NCBI GenBank assembly: GCA_030529945.1
Contig: JAUMVX010000005.1
Coordinates: forward strand, 1-64,000
Origin: Bacteroidia bacterium
GTDB lineage: Bacteria > Bacteroidota > Bacteroidia > Bacteroidales > UBA932
Direction of reading: 5' to 3'
DNA: 64,000 nt
Shown here: positions 10,780-19,239 of the stretch, piece after piece
Layout of the letters: every line of letters starts with the position of its first letter
How positions within the stretch are numbered: the first letter of the stretch is position 1
Position numbers and translations under genes: made by a program
Notes under the pieces: generated by a model
The model's database searches: none
The model's input: the letters and a program-made list of their open reading frames with translations, nothing else
Told to the model about the DNA's origin: nothing

Positions 10780-12048
10780 TTAATCTTCGAATTCGGCCGC
10801 GAGTATCTTGAATATCTCCGCGACGGTCTCGTCCTCGAGGTCAGCCCTCTTGGCGATATCCTCCTGAGAGAGAGCAAGCACGCTGCGGGCGGTGTCGCAA
10901 CCGATGGACTTCAGACGGTCGATGACCCACTGGTCGATCTCGTTCGCGAACTCGTCGAGAGCCACATCGTCCTCCTCGGAGTCGATTTCATCCTTCGGAA
11001 TCTCCCTCCAAACCTCGATCTGGCGGTCGACGAGCATACCGGCGAGCTGGATATTGCATCCGCCGCGGCCTACGCCCTTCTTCACCTCCTCGGGCTGCAT
11101 ATACACTTTCACCTTGTCCTCAGGGGAGCTGCCCATATCGATGGAGGAGACTCTCGCCGGATTCAGCGCGCGCTGGATTATCAGCTGAGGATTGCTTGTC
11201 CACTGGAGCACGTCTATGTTCTCGTTACGTAGCTCGCGGACGATGCCCATAATGCGGCTTCCCTTCACGCCAATGCAGGCTCCGATAGGATCTATCCTCT
11301 CGTCATAGGACTCCACGGCCACCTTGGCCCTCTCGCCCGGGATGCGGACCACCTTCTTCACGGTGATCAGACCGTCCAGGATTTCCGGAACCTCCTGCTC
11401 GAAGAGCCTTTCGAGGAACTCGTTAGAAGTGCGGGAAAGCACGATGTATGGAGTGGTGTTGTTACGCATCTCCACTTTCTTTATGATGGCGCGGACGGTA
11501 TCGTTCTTCTTGAAGCGCTCGCCCGGAATCTGCTCGTCCTTCGGTATATGCAGCTCATTGCCGTCCTCGTCGAGAATGAGCACTTCCTTGGACCAGGTCT
11601 GATAAATCTCGCCGGTGAAGAGCTCGCCCACCTTGTCCGAGTATTTCTTGAACAGGTTCGCCTTCTCGATATCCATAATGCGTCCCTGGAGGTTCTGACG
11701 GATGTTCAGAATGCCGCGACGGCCGAAAGCCGACAGAGGCAGCTTCTTCACGTAGGTGTCGCCGATCTCGTAATCGTCCTCGCCGCTATCCTCCTTCACC
11801 TGCTCGATGGTCATCTCCGCATTCGGATTCTCGACAGTCTCGACGATCTCGAAATTCTGGTAGATTTCGCAGGTGCCCTTGTCCACGTTCACGATAACGT
11901 CGAAATTGTCCGACGATCCGTACACTTTGCTGATCTGCGTGAGGAACACATCCTTCAGCACACCCATCATCACCGGCCTGTCGATGTTCTTCTCCTCCTT
12001 GAAATCCTTGAAGGCGTCGATCAGGGTTACAATGTTTTCTTTTTCCAT
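10780..12048 (-). CDS. nusA: Transcription termination/antitermination factor NusA
   Basis: 422 residues, typical for Bacteroidota NusA, which lacks the long proteobacterial C-terminus. It binds RNA polymerase and modulates pausing, termination and antitermination. Seen in sequence: the N-terminal polymerase-binding domain ([15 protein letters not shown]), an S1 domain (near 135-200, [12 protein letters not shown]...), KH1 with [20 protein letters not shown], and KH2 with [15 protein letters not shown]. It closes with an acidic helix-hairpin-helix-like tail ([16 protein letters not shown]...). It starts 5 bases after the rimP stop and is followed by infB. Confidence 0.98.
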   Translation of the reverse strand: MEKENIVTLIDAFKDFKEEKNIDRPVMMGVLKDVFLTQISKVYGSSDNFDVIVNVDKGTCEIYQNFEIVETVENPNAEMTIEQVKEDSGEDDYEIGDTYVKKLPLSAFGRRGILNIRQNLQGRIMDIEKANLFKKYSDKVGELFTGEIYQTWSKEVLILDEDGNELHIPKDEQIPGERFKKNDTVRAIIKKVEMRNNTTPYIVLSRTSNEFLERLFEQEVPEILDGLITVKKVVRIPGERAKVAVESYDERIDPIGACIGVKGSRIMGIVRELRNENIDVLQWTSNPQLIIQRALNPARVSSIDMGSSPEDKVKVYMQPEEVKKGVGRGGCNIQLAGMLVDRQIEVWREIPKDEIDSEEDDVALDEFANEIDQWVIDRLKSIGCDTARSVLALSQEDIAKRADLEDETVAEIFKILAAEFED

Positions 12049-12053
12049 ATCTT

Positions 12054-12323
12054 TTATTCTATTGTTTTCAGCATTTCATCCGCTTCTGCTCCGCTTATGC
12101 CCTTCGAACTCACGGTCAGCGAGTAGTCCTCGACATCGCGGTCGAACTCCGCCAGCACCGCACGATGCACGCTCTCGCAGTCCTCAAGCGACACCGGAGG
12201 GACCTGCCGGTCCAATGTCACCTCTATCACATTATCGTCCTCGTCATAGTCGAGAGCCACCACGCTGAGGGCGCGCTCCCGCGCCGCCCTCTCTATCACT
12301 TCCTGAAGCAATGTCCTGTCCAT
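12054..12323 (-). CDS. rimP: Ribosome maturation factor RimP, N-terminal domain only
   Basis: 89 residues from the ATG at 12323 ([19 protein letters not shown]). The sequence matches the RimP N-terminal alpha/beta domain: an acidic strand ([19 protein letters not shown]), then [17 protein letters not shown] and the strand [11 protein letters not shown]. Normal RimP is about 150 residues because an SH3-like domain that contacts ribosomal protein S12 follows. Here the frame stops straight after the first domain, and nusA begins 5 bases later, so no remnant fits downstream. Position ahead of nusA-infB is the conserved place for rimP. Upstream in-frame ATGs run back through the promoter and were not used. 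Either this is a shortened functional form or the second domain has been lost. Confidence 0.85.
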   Translation of the reverse strand: MDRTLLQEVIERAARERALSVVALDYDEDDNVIEVTLDRQVPPVSLEDCESVHRAVLAEFDRDVEDYSLTVSSKGISGAEADEMLKTIE

Positions 12324-12391
12324 AATTCTTATCAAGCCCGTGACCACAAAAAAAGGAAGCTCCTTTAGCCCCCTTTCTCTGTCACACTCGG

Positions 12392-12423
12392 CAAAGATAC
12401 GCATAATAAAAGACATACGCAAA
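12392..12423 (-). promoter_or_regulatory. Promoter of the rimP-nusA-infB operon
   Basis: On the minus strand a -33 TTTG (12420-12423) is followed after 20 bases by a -7 TATCTTTG (12392-12399). This fits the Bacteroidota consensus TTTG-N19-21-TAnnTTTG. The -7 box is about 69 bases upstream of the rimP ATG. Confidence 0.7.
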
Positions 12424-12463
12424 AAAACGGGGCCTTTCTGTTTCCCGATAGGCATATTTATTG

Positions 12464-12471
12464 TACATTTG
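12464..12471 (+). promoter_or_regulatory. -7 box of the lpxD cluster
   Basis: TACATTTG matches TAnnTTTG and lies 21 bases before the lpxD ATG. A good -33 TTTG is not obvious. It is back-to-back with the rimP promoter in a 170-base divergent region. Confidence 0.45.
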
Positions 12472-12492
12472 CCGCGTCTAAACACAATCGAT

Positions 12493-13488
12493 ATGGAATT
12501 TACTGCACGCGAGCTGGCGCAGATACTGAACGGAACCGTGGACGGCAATCCCGAGGCGCGCGCCACATCTTTCGCCAAGATAGAGCACGGAAAAGAAGGC
12601 CAGCTCTGCTTCTTCGCAAATCCCAAATATGAAAAATACGTCTATACCAGCAAGGCGAGCCTTCTTCTGGTAAATGCCGACTTCTCTCCTAAGGAGCCTG
12701 TCGCCCCGACTATGATACGCGTGGAGAACGCCTACACCTCTCTGGCGCAGCTGCTCAAATACGTGTCAGACCAGCGCAAGGCATACCGCCGCCACCGCGC
12801 CTGGAGCGCGAGCATCGCCTTTTCAGCTAAGATCGGCAAAAAGGTGAGCATCGGAGCGCACAGCACAGTGGGCGGAAAATGCAGGATAGGCGACTTCTGC
12901 ATCATCCACGACAATGTCTCCATCGGGGAAGGCACCGTCATCGGCCATCACTGCATAATATATCCGGGCGTGAGAATCTACCCGGGGATGGTGATCGGCG
13001 ACCGCGTGATCCTCCACGCCGGAGCTGTCATCGGCTCCGACGGCTTCGGCAACGCCCCTCAGAGCGACGGGACCTGGAAAAAAATCGAGCATCTCGGGAA
13101 CGTCATAATAGGGAACGATGTGGAAATCGGTGCGAACACCACCGTGGACCGTGCGGAAATGGAATCCACCATCATCGGCAACGGAGTGAAGATAGACAAT
13201 CTCTGCCAGATCGCGCACAACGTACAGATCGGAGACAACACCGTGATGGCGGCCCTCAGCGGCATCGCCGGCTCCACTAAAATCGGCAAGAACTGCATAC
13301 TGGCCGGACAGGTCGGCATCGTAGGGCATCTGACCATCGCCGACAACACCACAGTCTGCGCCAAGGCCGGAGTCATAGGCAACATCCGCAAGAGCGGACA
13401 GGTCTGGATGGGCAGCCCGGCCATCCTGCACGGCACCTTCCTCCGCAGCTACGCCGCATTCAAGCACAGCGGCGAGGAGCAGAAGTAG
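12493..13488 (+). CDS. lpxD: UDP-3-O-acylglucosamine N-acyltransferase
   Basis: 331 residues from [14 protein letters not shown]; an upstream extension to 12340 would run through the promoter. LpxD adds the second 3-hydroxyacyl chain to UDP-3-O-acyl-glucosamine, the third step of lipid A synthesis, in the cytoplasm. An N-terminal substrate-binding domain (1-100) is followed by a left-handed beta-helix of hexapeptide repeats ([20 protein letters not shown] and on). The family catalytic His is in [10 protein letters not shown]. It is first in the cluster lpxD-lpxC-lpxA. Confidence 0.97.
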   Translation: MEFTARELAQILNGTVDGNPEARATSFAKIEHGKEGQLCFFANPKYEKYVYTSKASLLLVNADFSPKEPVAPTMIRVENAYTSLAQLLKYVSDQRKAYRRHRAWSASIAFSAKIGKKVSIGAHSTVGGKCRIGDFCIIHDNVSIGEGTVIGHHCIIYPGVRIYPGMVIGDRVILHAGAVIGSDGFGNAPQSDGTWKKIEHLGNVIIGNDVEIGANTTVDRAEMESTIIGNGVKIDNLCQIAHNVQIGDNTVMAALSGIAGSTKIGKNCILAGQVGIVGHLTIADNTTVCAKAGVIGNIRKSGQVWMGSPAILHGTFLRSYAAFKHSGEEQK

Positions 13489-13498
13489 GGGTAAACAA

Positions 13499-13528
13499 TT
13501 GTAGATATTGATTTTTTGCTTACCTTTG
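13499..13528 (+). promoter_or_regulatory. Promoter of lpxC
   Basis: ATTG (TTG at 13499-13501), a 19-base spacer and TACCTTTG (13521-13528) match the Bacteroidota consensus. The -7 box is 7 bases before the lpxC ATG, leaving a very short leader. Confidence 0.65.
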
Positions 13529-13534
13529 CCGCCT

Positions 13535-14464
13535 ATGGACATTAAACGACAGCTGACGCTCAGACAGGAGTGTTCCTTCGAGGGCAAAGGCTTACATACC
13601 GGCAAATACGCCAGACTCACCGTGAAGCCGGCTCCGGAGAACACCGGAATCGTATTTCACAGGATGGATTTGGGAGCCGACGCTTTCGTGGAAGCGCTCG
13701 CGGAGAACGTAAGCAATACGGCCAGAAGCACCACCATCTGCAAGGACGGAGTCTGCGTCATCACTATAGAACATCTTATGTCCGCGCTCACTGGAGTGGG
13801 TGTGGATAACGCCATAATAGAACTGGACAATGAAGAAGTCCCCATTCTCGACGGGAGCGCCCACTTTTTCGCCGAAGCTTTCCTGAAGACGGGACTGAAA
13901 GTCCAGAAAGCCGACCGCGTGTACATCCATCTGAGCGAGGACCTGGAGATCAGCGACCCTGAAACCGGCTCCTGCATAAAGTTCAGCCCCGCCGACAAGC
14001 CTTCCTACGATGTGACCGTGGATTTCGGCTCGAAAGTTCTCGGAGTGCAGTCCGCCCACTGGGACCTGTCCGTGGACTACGACACGCAGATAGGCTGCTG
14101 CCGCACCTTCGTGTTCTTCCACGAGATAGAGTACCTCTTCAAGAACAATCTCGTGAAGGGCGGAGACCTGGACAACGCCATCGTCATAGTGGAGCATCCC
14201 GCGAGCGAGGAGCAGGTCAGCAATCTCACCGCACTTTTCAACTGCCCCGGACTCAAGGTCACGGGACACGGATATCTGAATAACATCAAGCTGCACTTCG
14301 AAAACGAGTGCGGACGACACAAGCTTCTCGACCTCATCGGAGACCTGCGTCTGGCGGGAGGCTATCTTAACGCGAAGATCGTCGCGTTCAAGCCCGGGCA
14401 CAAACTGAACACCAGGGCGGCGGCCGCGATACGCGATCTTACTAAAAAATCAGAAAATGAATAA
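13535..14464 (+). CDS. lpxC: UDP-3-O-acyl-N-acetylglucosamine deacetylase, not fused to FabZ
   Basis: 309 residues from MDIKRQLTLRQEC. LpxC is the zinc-dependent committed step of lipid A synthesis. Zinc ligands are visible as H80 (TIEHLMSAL) and the H...D of GRHKLLDLIGDL; the later PGHKLN holds the conserved general-acid His. In most Bacteroidota LpxC is fused to the dehydratase FabZ, giving about 460 residues. Here the protein ends at the LpxC boundary and overlaps the lpxA start by 8 bases, so there is no room for FabZ. FabZ is not elsewhere in the window. It has its own promoter within the lpxD-lpxC gap. Confidence 0.97.
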   Translation: MDIKRQLTLRQECSFEGKGLHTGKYARLTVKPAPENTGIVFHRMDLGADAFVEALAENVSNTARSTTICKDGVCVITIEHLMSALTGVGVDNAIIELDNEEVPILDGSAHFFAEAFLKTGLKVQKADRVYIHLSEDLEISDPETGSCIKFSPADKPSYDVTVDFGSKVLGVQSAHWDLSVDYDTQIGCCRTFVFFHEIEYLFKNNLVKGGDLDNAIVIVEHPASEEQVSNLTALFNCPGLKVTGHGYLNNIKLHFENECGRHKLLDLIGDLRLAGGYLNAKIVAFKPGHKLNTRAAAAIRDLTKKSENE

Positions 14465-15269
14465 AATACACCCTACCGCCATCGTCCATCCGGGAGCGAT
14501 TCTCGGGGACAATGTGGAAATCGGCCCTTACGCCTACATCGATGACAACGTGACCATAGGGAACGGCTCCAAGATTCACCCGCACGCTGTGATTTACTCT
14601 TATGTGAAGATGGGAGAGAACTGCGAAGTCTTCCCGGGAGCCGTGGTGGGAGCCATCCCGCAGGACCTCAAGTTCGAAGGTGAAGTGACCTACGTCGAGA
14701 TCGGAGACAACGTCACCATCCGCGAGTGCGCCACCATAAACCGGGGCACCAAGGCCAGCCACAAGGGAGTGACCAAAATCGGAAACAACACTCTCATAAT
14801 GTCTTACGTACACATCGCGCACGACTGCCACGTGGGCAACCACTGCATACTCGTAAGCTATGTGGGCATCGCGGGCGAGACTGACGTGGACGACTGGGCC
14901 ATCATCGGCGGAGGCACCAAGGTGCATCAGTTCAGCCATATCGGCGCACACGCTATGGTCGGCGGCCAGTCCGCCATTAACAAGGACATCCCGCCTTACT
15001 CCATCTGCGGCAGGACTCCCATCTGCTACGCCGGCATAAACATAGTGGGCCTGCGCCGCAGAGGCTTCAGCTCTGAGGTGATCCGCAACATAAAGGACAT
15101 CTACGACACCATCTATTTCCAGGGCTTCAATTTCACCGACGGATGTTCCAAGGTGGAGGCCGGATTCCCGCCTTCGGAAGAGAGGGACACCATCCTGAAC
15201 TTCATCCGCAGTTCCAAGAGAGGCATAGCGAAAGCGAACGACTCGAACGAAAAAGGCTCCATCGAGTAA
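14457..15269 (+). CDS. lpxA: Acyl-ACP--UDP-N-acetylglucosamine O-acyltransferase
   Basis: 270 residues. LpxA makes the first lipid A intermediate by acylating UDP-GlcNAc. The N-terminal two thirds are hexapeptide repeats of a left-handed beta-helix (HPGAILGDNVEIGPYAYIDD and on). The catalytic His is H122 in HIAHDCHVGNHC. The C-terminal part is the helical domain (GLRRRGFSSEVIRNIKDIY). Its ATG overlaps the end of lpxC, pointing to translational coupling. The last 15 or so residues (KANDSNEKGSIE) are a low-complexity extension beyond the usual end. Confidence 0.97.
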   Translation: MNKIHPTAIVHPGAILGDNVEIGPYAYIDDNVTIGNGSKIHPHAVIYSYVKMGENCEVFPGAVVGAIPQDLKFEGEVTYVEIGDNVTIRECATINRGTKASHKGVTKIGNNTLIMSYVHIAHDCHVGNHCILVSYVGIAGETDVDDWAIIGGGTKVHQFSHIGAHAMVGGQSAINKDIPPYSICGRTPICYAGINIVGLRRRGFSSEVIRNIKDIYDTIYFQGFNFTDGCSKVEAGFPPSEERDTILNFIRSSKRGIAKANDSNEKGSIE

Positions 15270-15274
15270 AGCGG

Positions 15275-15931
15275 ATGCTGCTCGGGACAGCATATTTTCC
15301 ACCCATAGAATACTTCGCCGCCATCGCGGCGGAGTTTTCTTTATCCCCCGAAGCCAAAGTGCCCGCGCAAGTCTGGATCGAGGCGCAGGAGACCTACCGG
15401 AAACAGTCCTACCGCAACCGCTGCAAGTTCTACGCGGCAAGCGGCCTGCAGACTCTCAGCTTTCCCGTAGTCCACGAAGGTGGCAGCCACAGCCTGCCAA
15501 TCTCGGAAATCCGCATAGACTGGAGCGTGCCTTGGCTGCAGCGCACGGAGCGGGCCATCGCTTCGGCCTACGAGTCCTCGGCCTACTTCGACTACTATAA
15601 AGACGAACTCTTCGCCCTGCTGGAAAAGCGTCCGGAAAAACTCTTCGATTTCAATCTCAGCATCATACGCTTCTTTCTCGACAAGACAGGGATAGAGGCC
15701 GACCTGCGGATGACGCAGCAGTGGACTCCCCCCGGGTCCGGCATCTACGGGCGGGACCTGCGCGAGGTCATCCACCCCAAGAGAGAGAACGGCATCCTGG
15801 AGGAACTGGGTCTGAAAAAGCCGTACTTCCAGGTCTTCGCCCGCAAGCACGGCTTCATCGCCAATCTTTCCATTATGGACCTCCTCTTCAACGAAGGCCC
15901 GGACTCGATCCTCTGGCTGAAAAAACTTTAG
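15275..15931 (+). CDS. WbqC-like family protein
   Basis: 218 residues from MLLGTAYFPPIEYFAAIA, starting 5 bases after lpxA; a longer reading to 15143 would overlap lpxA heavily. The sequence fits the WbqC family (PF08889), linked in other bacteria to polysaccharide or O-antigen gene clusters but without a firmly known reaction. Conserved features include a YFPP motif near the start, YRKQSYRNRCKFYAASGLQTL and ISEIRIDW. The position after lpxA suggests a role in lipopolysaccharide or envelope glycan assembly, which is inference. Confidence 0.85.
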   Translation: MLLGTAYFPPIEYFAAIAAEFSLSPEAKVPAQVWIEAQETYRKQSYRNRCKFYAASGLQTLSFPVVHEGGSHSLPISEIRIDWSVPWLQRTERAIASAYESSAYFDYYKDELFALLEKRPEKLFDFNLSIIRFFLDKTGIEADLRMTQQWTPPGSGIYGRDLREVIHPKRENGILEELGLKKPYFQVFARKHGFIANLSIMDLLFNEGPDSILWLKKL

Positions 15932-15941
15932 AAACCTGTTC

Positions 15942-17525
15942 TCAGAACCTCCAGCCGAAGGTCGCCACGAACTCCATAAGATTCCGCTTCATAGTGATCT
16001 CCGGGGTCAGGAAATCATTGTTCACGGTACCGTCAGCATTGTAATACACATACGGAGTATAGTAGGAAGCCGGATATTTCGTGCCTCTGAGGGCGAAATC
16101 GCAGAAGAATGCGGAATCGGAGCTGTAGCCCACGCCGCAGGACAGGCTCCTGATTTTCGTATCCACGAAGTCGGTATTCCTCGCGGTCATAGCATAGCCC
16201 AGACGCAGTGCGAGCTTCGGGACAGGCTTCGCCTCCAGTCCGACGCGGAGCATATCCGAAAAACCGGCATAGGTCCTGATCTCTTCGTTAACATCGGCGA
16301 AGGTATTGTAGGAGTCTCCCTTCTCCTCATAGTGCATATCGCGATAATCCGTTCTCTCGTAATCCACGCTCACGAGACCGAAGCGGCCGAAGGTGTAAGC
16401 GGCTCCGAGATTGAATCTCCACGGCGAATAGATGTAGTACGAGTATTCTCCCTGCGGGGAAGTGGAGCGGTTCGTGGAGTTGCTGAACTTGGAACTGTTG
16501 CTGATCTGGAAGCGCTCGTTCACCTCAAGGGCGGTAGGCGTCTGCACTGCGGCTCCGAGACGTAAGCCGGCGAAAGGCAGCCAGATGACGCCTATCTTGG
16601 CATATACTCCCGAAAGGTCGGCAGTGTAGGCGTAAGAGTTCGCGCCGCGCATAAAGCTGACCTTCTCGCCGTTATCATACTCGAAGGTGAAGTCGGCGGA
16701 ATTCTCGGCTGTCTCGCTCAGGCTCTCGGAAAAAGCGTAATGGCCGCAGGGGAAACCGAGATTCACTCCGAGGAAGAGTCTGTCGGAGAAGTTGAGCGCA
16801 TAGTTGAGTACGATGTCGTATTTGGTTCCCGAGACTTTACGGGAGTAGGCTCTGTCGAGATAGCCCGCAGTATAGATGTCATAGCTGCCGTCAGCGTTCT
16901 GTTTGACCTGCTCGGTCGCCGCCACAAAGTTGTTGCCGGCAAAGTCGCTTATGAGTCCCGACTGATATGCGCTCACGGACTGCCATTGACAGCTGTTCCA
17001 GGCACTGGAGGACGCAAGCAGAGCGGGGTCATATCCGGCCGACTGCGCATAAGAGGCGATGGAGCCGAAGAGGGAGGTCCGGTCTCCGCCGCCGCTCACA
17101 TCGAAGCGGTCCAGATAGTTCTGTGTGGTGTTCGACACCAGTCCGAAGGACATACTCTTCAGTCCCCGGCTGCGGCCGGTGCTCAGCACAGCGGTCGCCG
17201 CGAAGTTGGGAAGCGCGAAACGGCTGCGGGTTCCGGTGCTCGACGTTACTATGGAGTTATCGTCCATAAAATCCGCCCGGGTCGAGGAAAAGACCAGCGA
17301 GGGGCTGAAGGTGAACTGACTGTAGCCGGCCACGGCGGAACCGGCGGGATTTATCCCGATGGATCCCGGGTCCGATCCCAGGGCCGTTACGGCATTGCCG
17401 AGACCTATGGTCCTGGCGGAACCGGCATAATGGTTCTCGCTGAAGCTGATGGCGTCATACATATTCTGGGCTCCGGCCGTCAGAGCGGCGCAGATGCACA
17501 GAAGCATAATAAGGATACGTTTCAT
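15942..17525 (-). CDS. FadL/OmpP1/TodX-type outer-membrane protein
   Basis: 527 residues with a signal peptide (MKRILIMLLCICAALTAGAQ). The mature start NMYDAISFSENHYAGSARTIGLGNAVTALGSDPGSIGINPAG is the hatch region typical of FadL-like hydrophobic-compound transporters. Alternating aromatic strands follow, ending in FGWRF with the terminal Phe of outer-membrane barrels. In Bacteroidota these proteins are abundant and their substrates mostly unknown. It is convergent with wbqC (10-base gap) and has no evident operon partner. Confidence 0.9.
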   Translation of the reverse strand: MKRILIMLLCICAALTAGAQNMYDAISFSENHYAGSARTIGLGNAVTALGSDPGSIGINPAGSAVAGYSQFTFSPSLVFSSTRADFMDDNSIVTSSTGTRSRFALPNFAATAVLSTGRSRGLKSMSFGLVSNTTQNYLDRFDVSGGGDRTSLFGSIASYAQSAGYDPALLASSSAWNSCQWQSVSAYQSGLISDFAGNNFVAATEQVKQNADGSYDIYTAGYLDRAYSRKVSGTKYDIVLNYALNFSDRLFLGVNLGFPCGHYAFSESLSETAENSADFTFEYDNGEKVSFMRGANSYAYTADLSGVYAKIGVIWLPFAGLRLGAAVQTPTALEVNERFQISNSSKFSNSTNRSTSPQGEYSYYIYSPWRFNLGAAYTFGRFGLVSVDYERTDYRDMHYEEKGDSYNTFADVNEEIRTYAGFSDMLRVGLEAKPVPKLALRLGYAMTARNTDFVDTKIRSLSCGVGYSSDSAFFCDFALRGTKYPASYYTPYVYYNADGTVNNDFLTPEITMKRNLMEFVATFGWRF

Positions 17526-17627
17526 TTTACTGTCGGTGATTTAAGAAGTTGACCTTTCTGAACACACAAAACCATAACATAACATCTACTCCTTGAAAAA
17601 CAATAATATCTGCTGAGCTGCTGCGGA

Positions 17628-19076
17628 TTACCTCCTGCGTACACTTCCGCCTCCGCTGCCTCCCGATGAACGGGAAACGCCGCTGCTGCCGCCGCTGTAG
17701 CCCGAAGAACGGGAAACGCTGCTGCCGCCGCTGTAGCTTGACGAGCGGGATGAAGAACTGCCGCTGTAGCCTGACGAAGAACTTCCTCCGTAAGAGGAAG
17801 AGCGGGAAACGCTGCTGCCGGAGCCTGACGAGCCGCTTGAGGAACTGCTCCTGTAGGACGAGGAGGAAGAAGAGCCGCTCGAACTGCCAGAATACGAAGA
17901 CCTGCGATAACCCGCCGTACTGCCCGAAGATGAACCCGAAGTTGTGGAAGAGGATGAGCGGGATACCGAAGAAGAGGAAGAAGAAGAAGAAGAAGCGCTG
18001 CGCGAAGTCGAGCTGCTTCTGCTCACGCTGCTGACTCTGCCGGTGGAAATCCCTGAGGAATTCTGTATGGTCCTGTCAGTCATACTTCCCCCCGAAGACA
18101 GGCTGCGCCTTACCGTGCCCGTACCGGAAGCGGAGGAGCGGTTCACGGAAGACCCGGACGCGGAGCGGTTCACTGACGAACCTGATGCGGATCGGCTGAC
18201 TGAAGACCCGGACGCGGAGCGGCCGACCGAAGAAGAAGTTCTGCGGCTGACTGTCGAAGCGGAGCCCGAACGGGACGAGCTGCTGCCGGAACCTGAGGCG
18301 GAGCGGCTTATGCGGCCGCCGTCCGAGCTGCGGGTGACTATGCCGGCCCCGGAGCGTCTTACGGAAGTTCTGCCCATTCCTATGCCCTGTCCGCTTCCGC
18401 CGCCCGGACGTCCGCCGCCGATACCGGAGCCCGCGATACCGCCGCCGAGGAATTCATTACGCGGCCCCCATCCGTGCGGGCCGTCGAAATGGCCGGGACG
18501 CATAGGCAGCGGTCCGGGACCATAGTATCCGGCGTACCAGTGATGATGTCTCCAATACCAATAGTCCCCATAGAACCACGGATCATTCCAGTAATAGGCG
18601 CTGCCCCAGTACCACGGGTCATCCCAGTACCACGGGCTATTCCAATAATAAGAACTGTAGAACCACGGGCTGCGGTAACGGTAAGAATAGCTCCAGCCCC
18701 ACGGCCCGTAAGGACCGTAGCCGTAATAGTACGGCCAGCCCGGGGAACAGCTGAAATCCCTGCGCCAATCATCGTAATCGTAAGTGAACAGGTCCACGGT
18801 GGTGACGCTGTCGGCACGATTGAAGCTTACGCGGGCTGACATATTGTCGGGAATGATGAGCGTGTCGACCTGCCCCTGTTTGAGAAATATCCGGGAACTG
18901 CGGGTCTTCGACGCGAGGGCGGCAGTCTCCGTTCTGGACTGTGCGAGCACCTGCGGAGAGATTCTCTCCCCCGTGTCATATATGCCGTCCCGATAAGCTG
19001 TGGACATCTGTGTGCCGGGACCGCAGGAGCAAAGCAGCAGAAGCGCTGAAGCAAGAAATGTACAATGCGTTTTCAT
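17628..19076 (-). CDS. Lipoprotein with aromatic-rich and serine-rich low-complexity regions
   Basis: 482 residues from MKTHCTFLASALLLLCSC; the lipobox is LLLC (C16) or LCSC (C18). Residues 20-110 are an ordinary soluble region. Residues 111-186 are extraordinarily rich in Trp and Tyr (SPWYWDDPWYWGSAYYWNDP). Residues 187-240 are Gly/Pro-rich, and 240-482 are a Ser/Gly/Arg repeat region (SASGSSVSRS, SASGSSVNRS) ending GGSVRRR. I do not recognise a function. An anchored envelope protein with an extended, glycosylatable or adhesive tail is a reasonable guess. The serine repeats are DNA-level repeats and may vary in number between strains. The previous in-frame ATG at 19157 is disfavoured because it precedes the signal peptide by 27 residues. 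Confidence 0.75.
   Translation of the reverse strand: MKTHCTFLASALLLLCSCGPGTQMSTAYRDGIYDTGERISPQVLAQSRTETAALASKTRSSRIFLKQGQVDTLIIPDNMSARVSFNRADSVTTVDLFTYDYDDWRRDFSCSPGWPYYYGYGPYGPWGWSYSYRYRSPWFYSSYYWNSPWYWDDPWYWGSAYYWNDPWFYGDYWYWRHHHWYAGYYGPGPLPMRPGHFDGPHGWGPRNEFLGGGIAGSGIGGGRPGGGSGQGIGMGRTSVRRSGAGIVTRSSDGGRISRSASGSGSSSSRSGSASTVSRRTSSSVGRSASGSSVSRSASGSSVNRSASGSSVNRSSASGTGTVRRSLSSGGSMTDRTIQNSSGISTGRVSSVSRSSSTSRSASSSSSSSSSVSRSSSSTTSGSSSGSTAGYRRSSYSGSSSGSSSSSSYRSSSSSGSSGSGSSVSRSSSYGGSSSSGYSGSSSSRSSSYSGGSSVSRSSGYSGGSSGVSRSSGGSGGGSVRRR
17640..18330 (-). repeat. Serine/glycine-codon low-complexity repeat region
   Basis: Imperfect short repeats encoding Ser-Gly-Ser-Ser-(Val)-Ser/Asn-Arg-Ser units in the 3' half of the lipoprotein gene. 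The unit of about 10 codons (SASGSSVxRS) occurs three times in a row. The boundaries are approximate. Confidence 0.7.
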
Positions 19077-19156
19077 AATGCGAATCCTCCCATAGTTATA
19101 AGGAACTCCCGAAAAACAAGCGGAGTGTTTTTCATCGTTCCTATTTTTAAAATTCA

Positions 19157-19164
19157 TATCTTTG
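19157..19164 (+). promoter_or_regulatory. -7 box of proS
   Basis: TATCTTTG matches TAnnTTTG, 75 bases before the proS ATG; no clear -33 TTTG is present. Confidence 0.4.
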
Positions 19165-19239
19165 CGGGGTATTGCAATAACCGTACCCCCAAGGTATACA
19201 GCGCAATGTTAAGAAATAATTCTGAAATAAGAAAATAAG

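Noticed and set aside
12340..12492. Upstream extension of lpxD
   Set aside because: It would read through both divergent promoters, and residues before [10 protein letters not shown] are not LpxD-like.
17640..18330. Serine-repeat region considered as a noncoding repeat array
   Set aside because: It stays in frame with an N-terminal lipobox and ends in a proper stop; coding is more likely.
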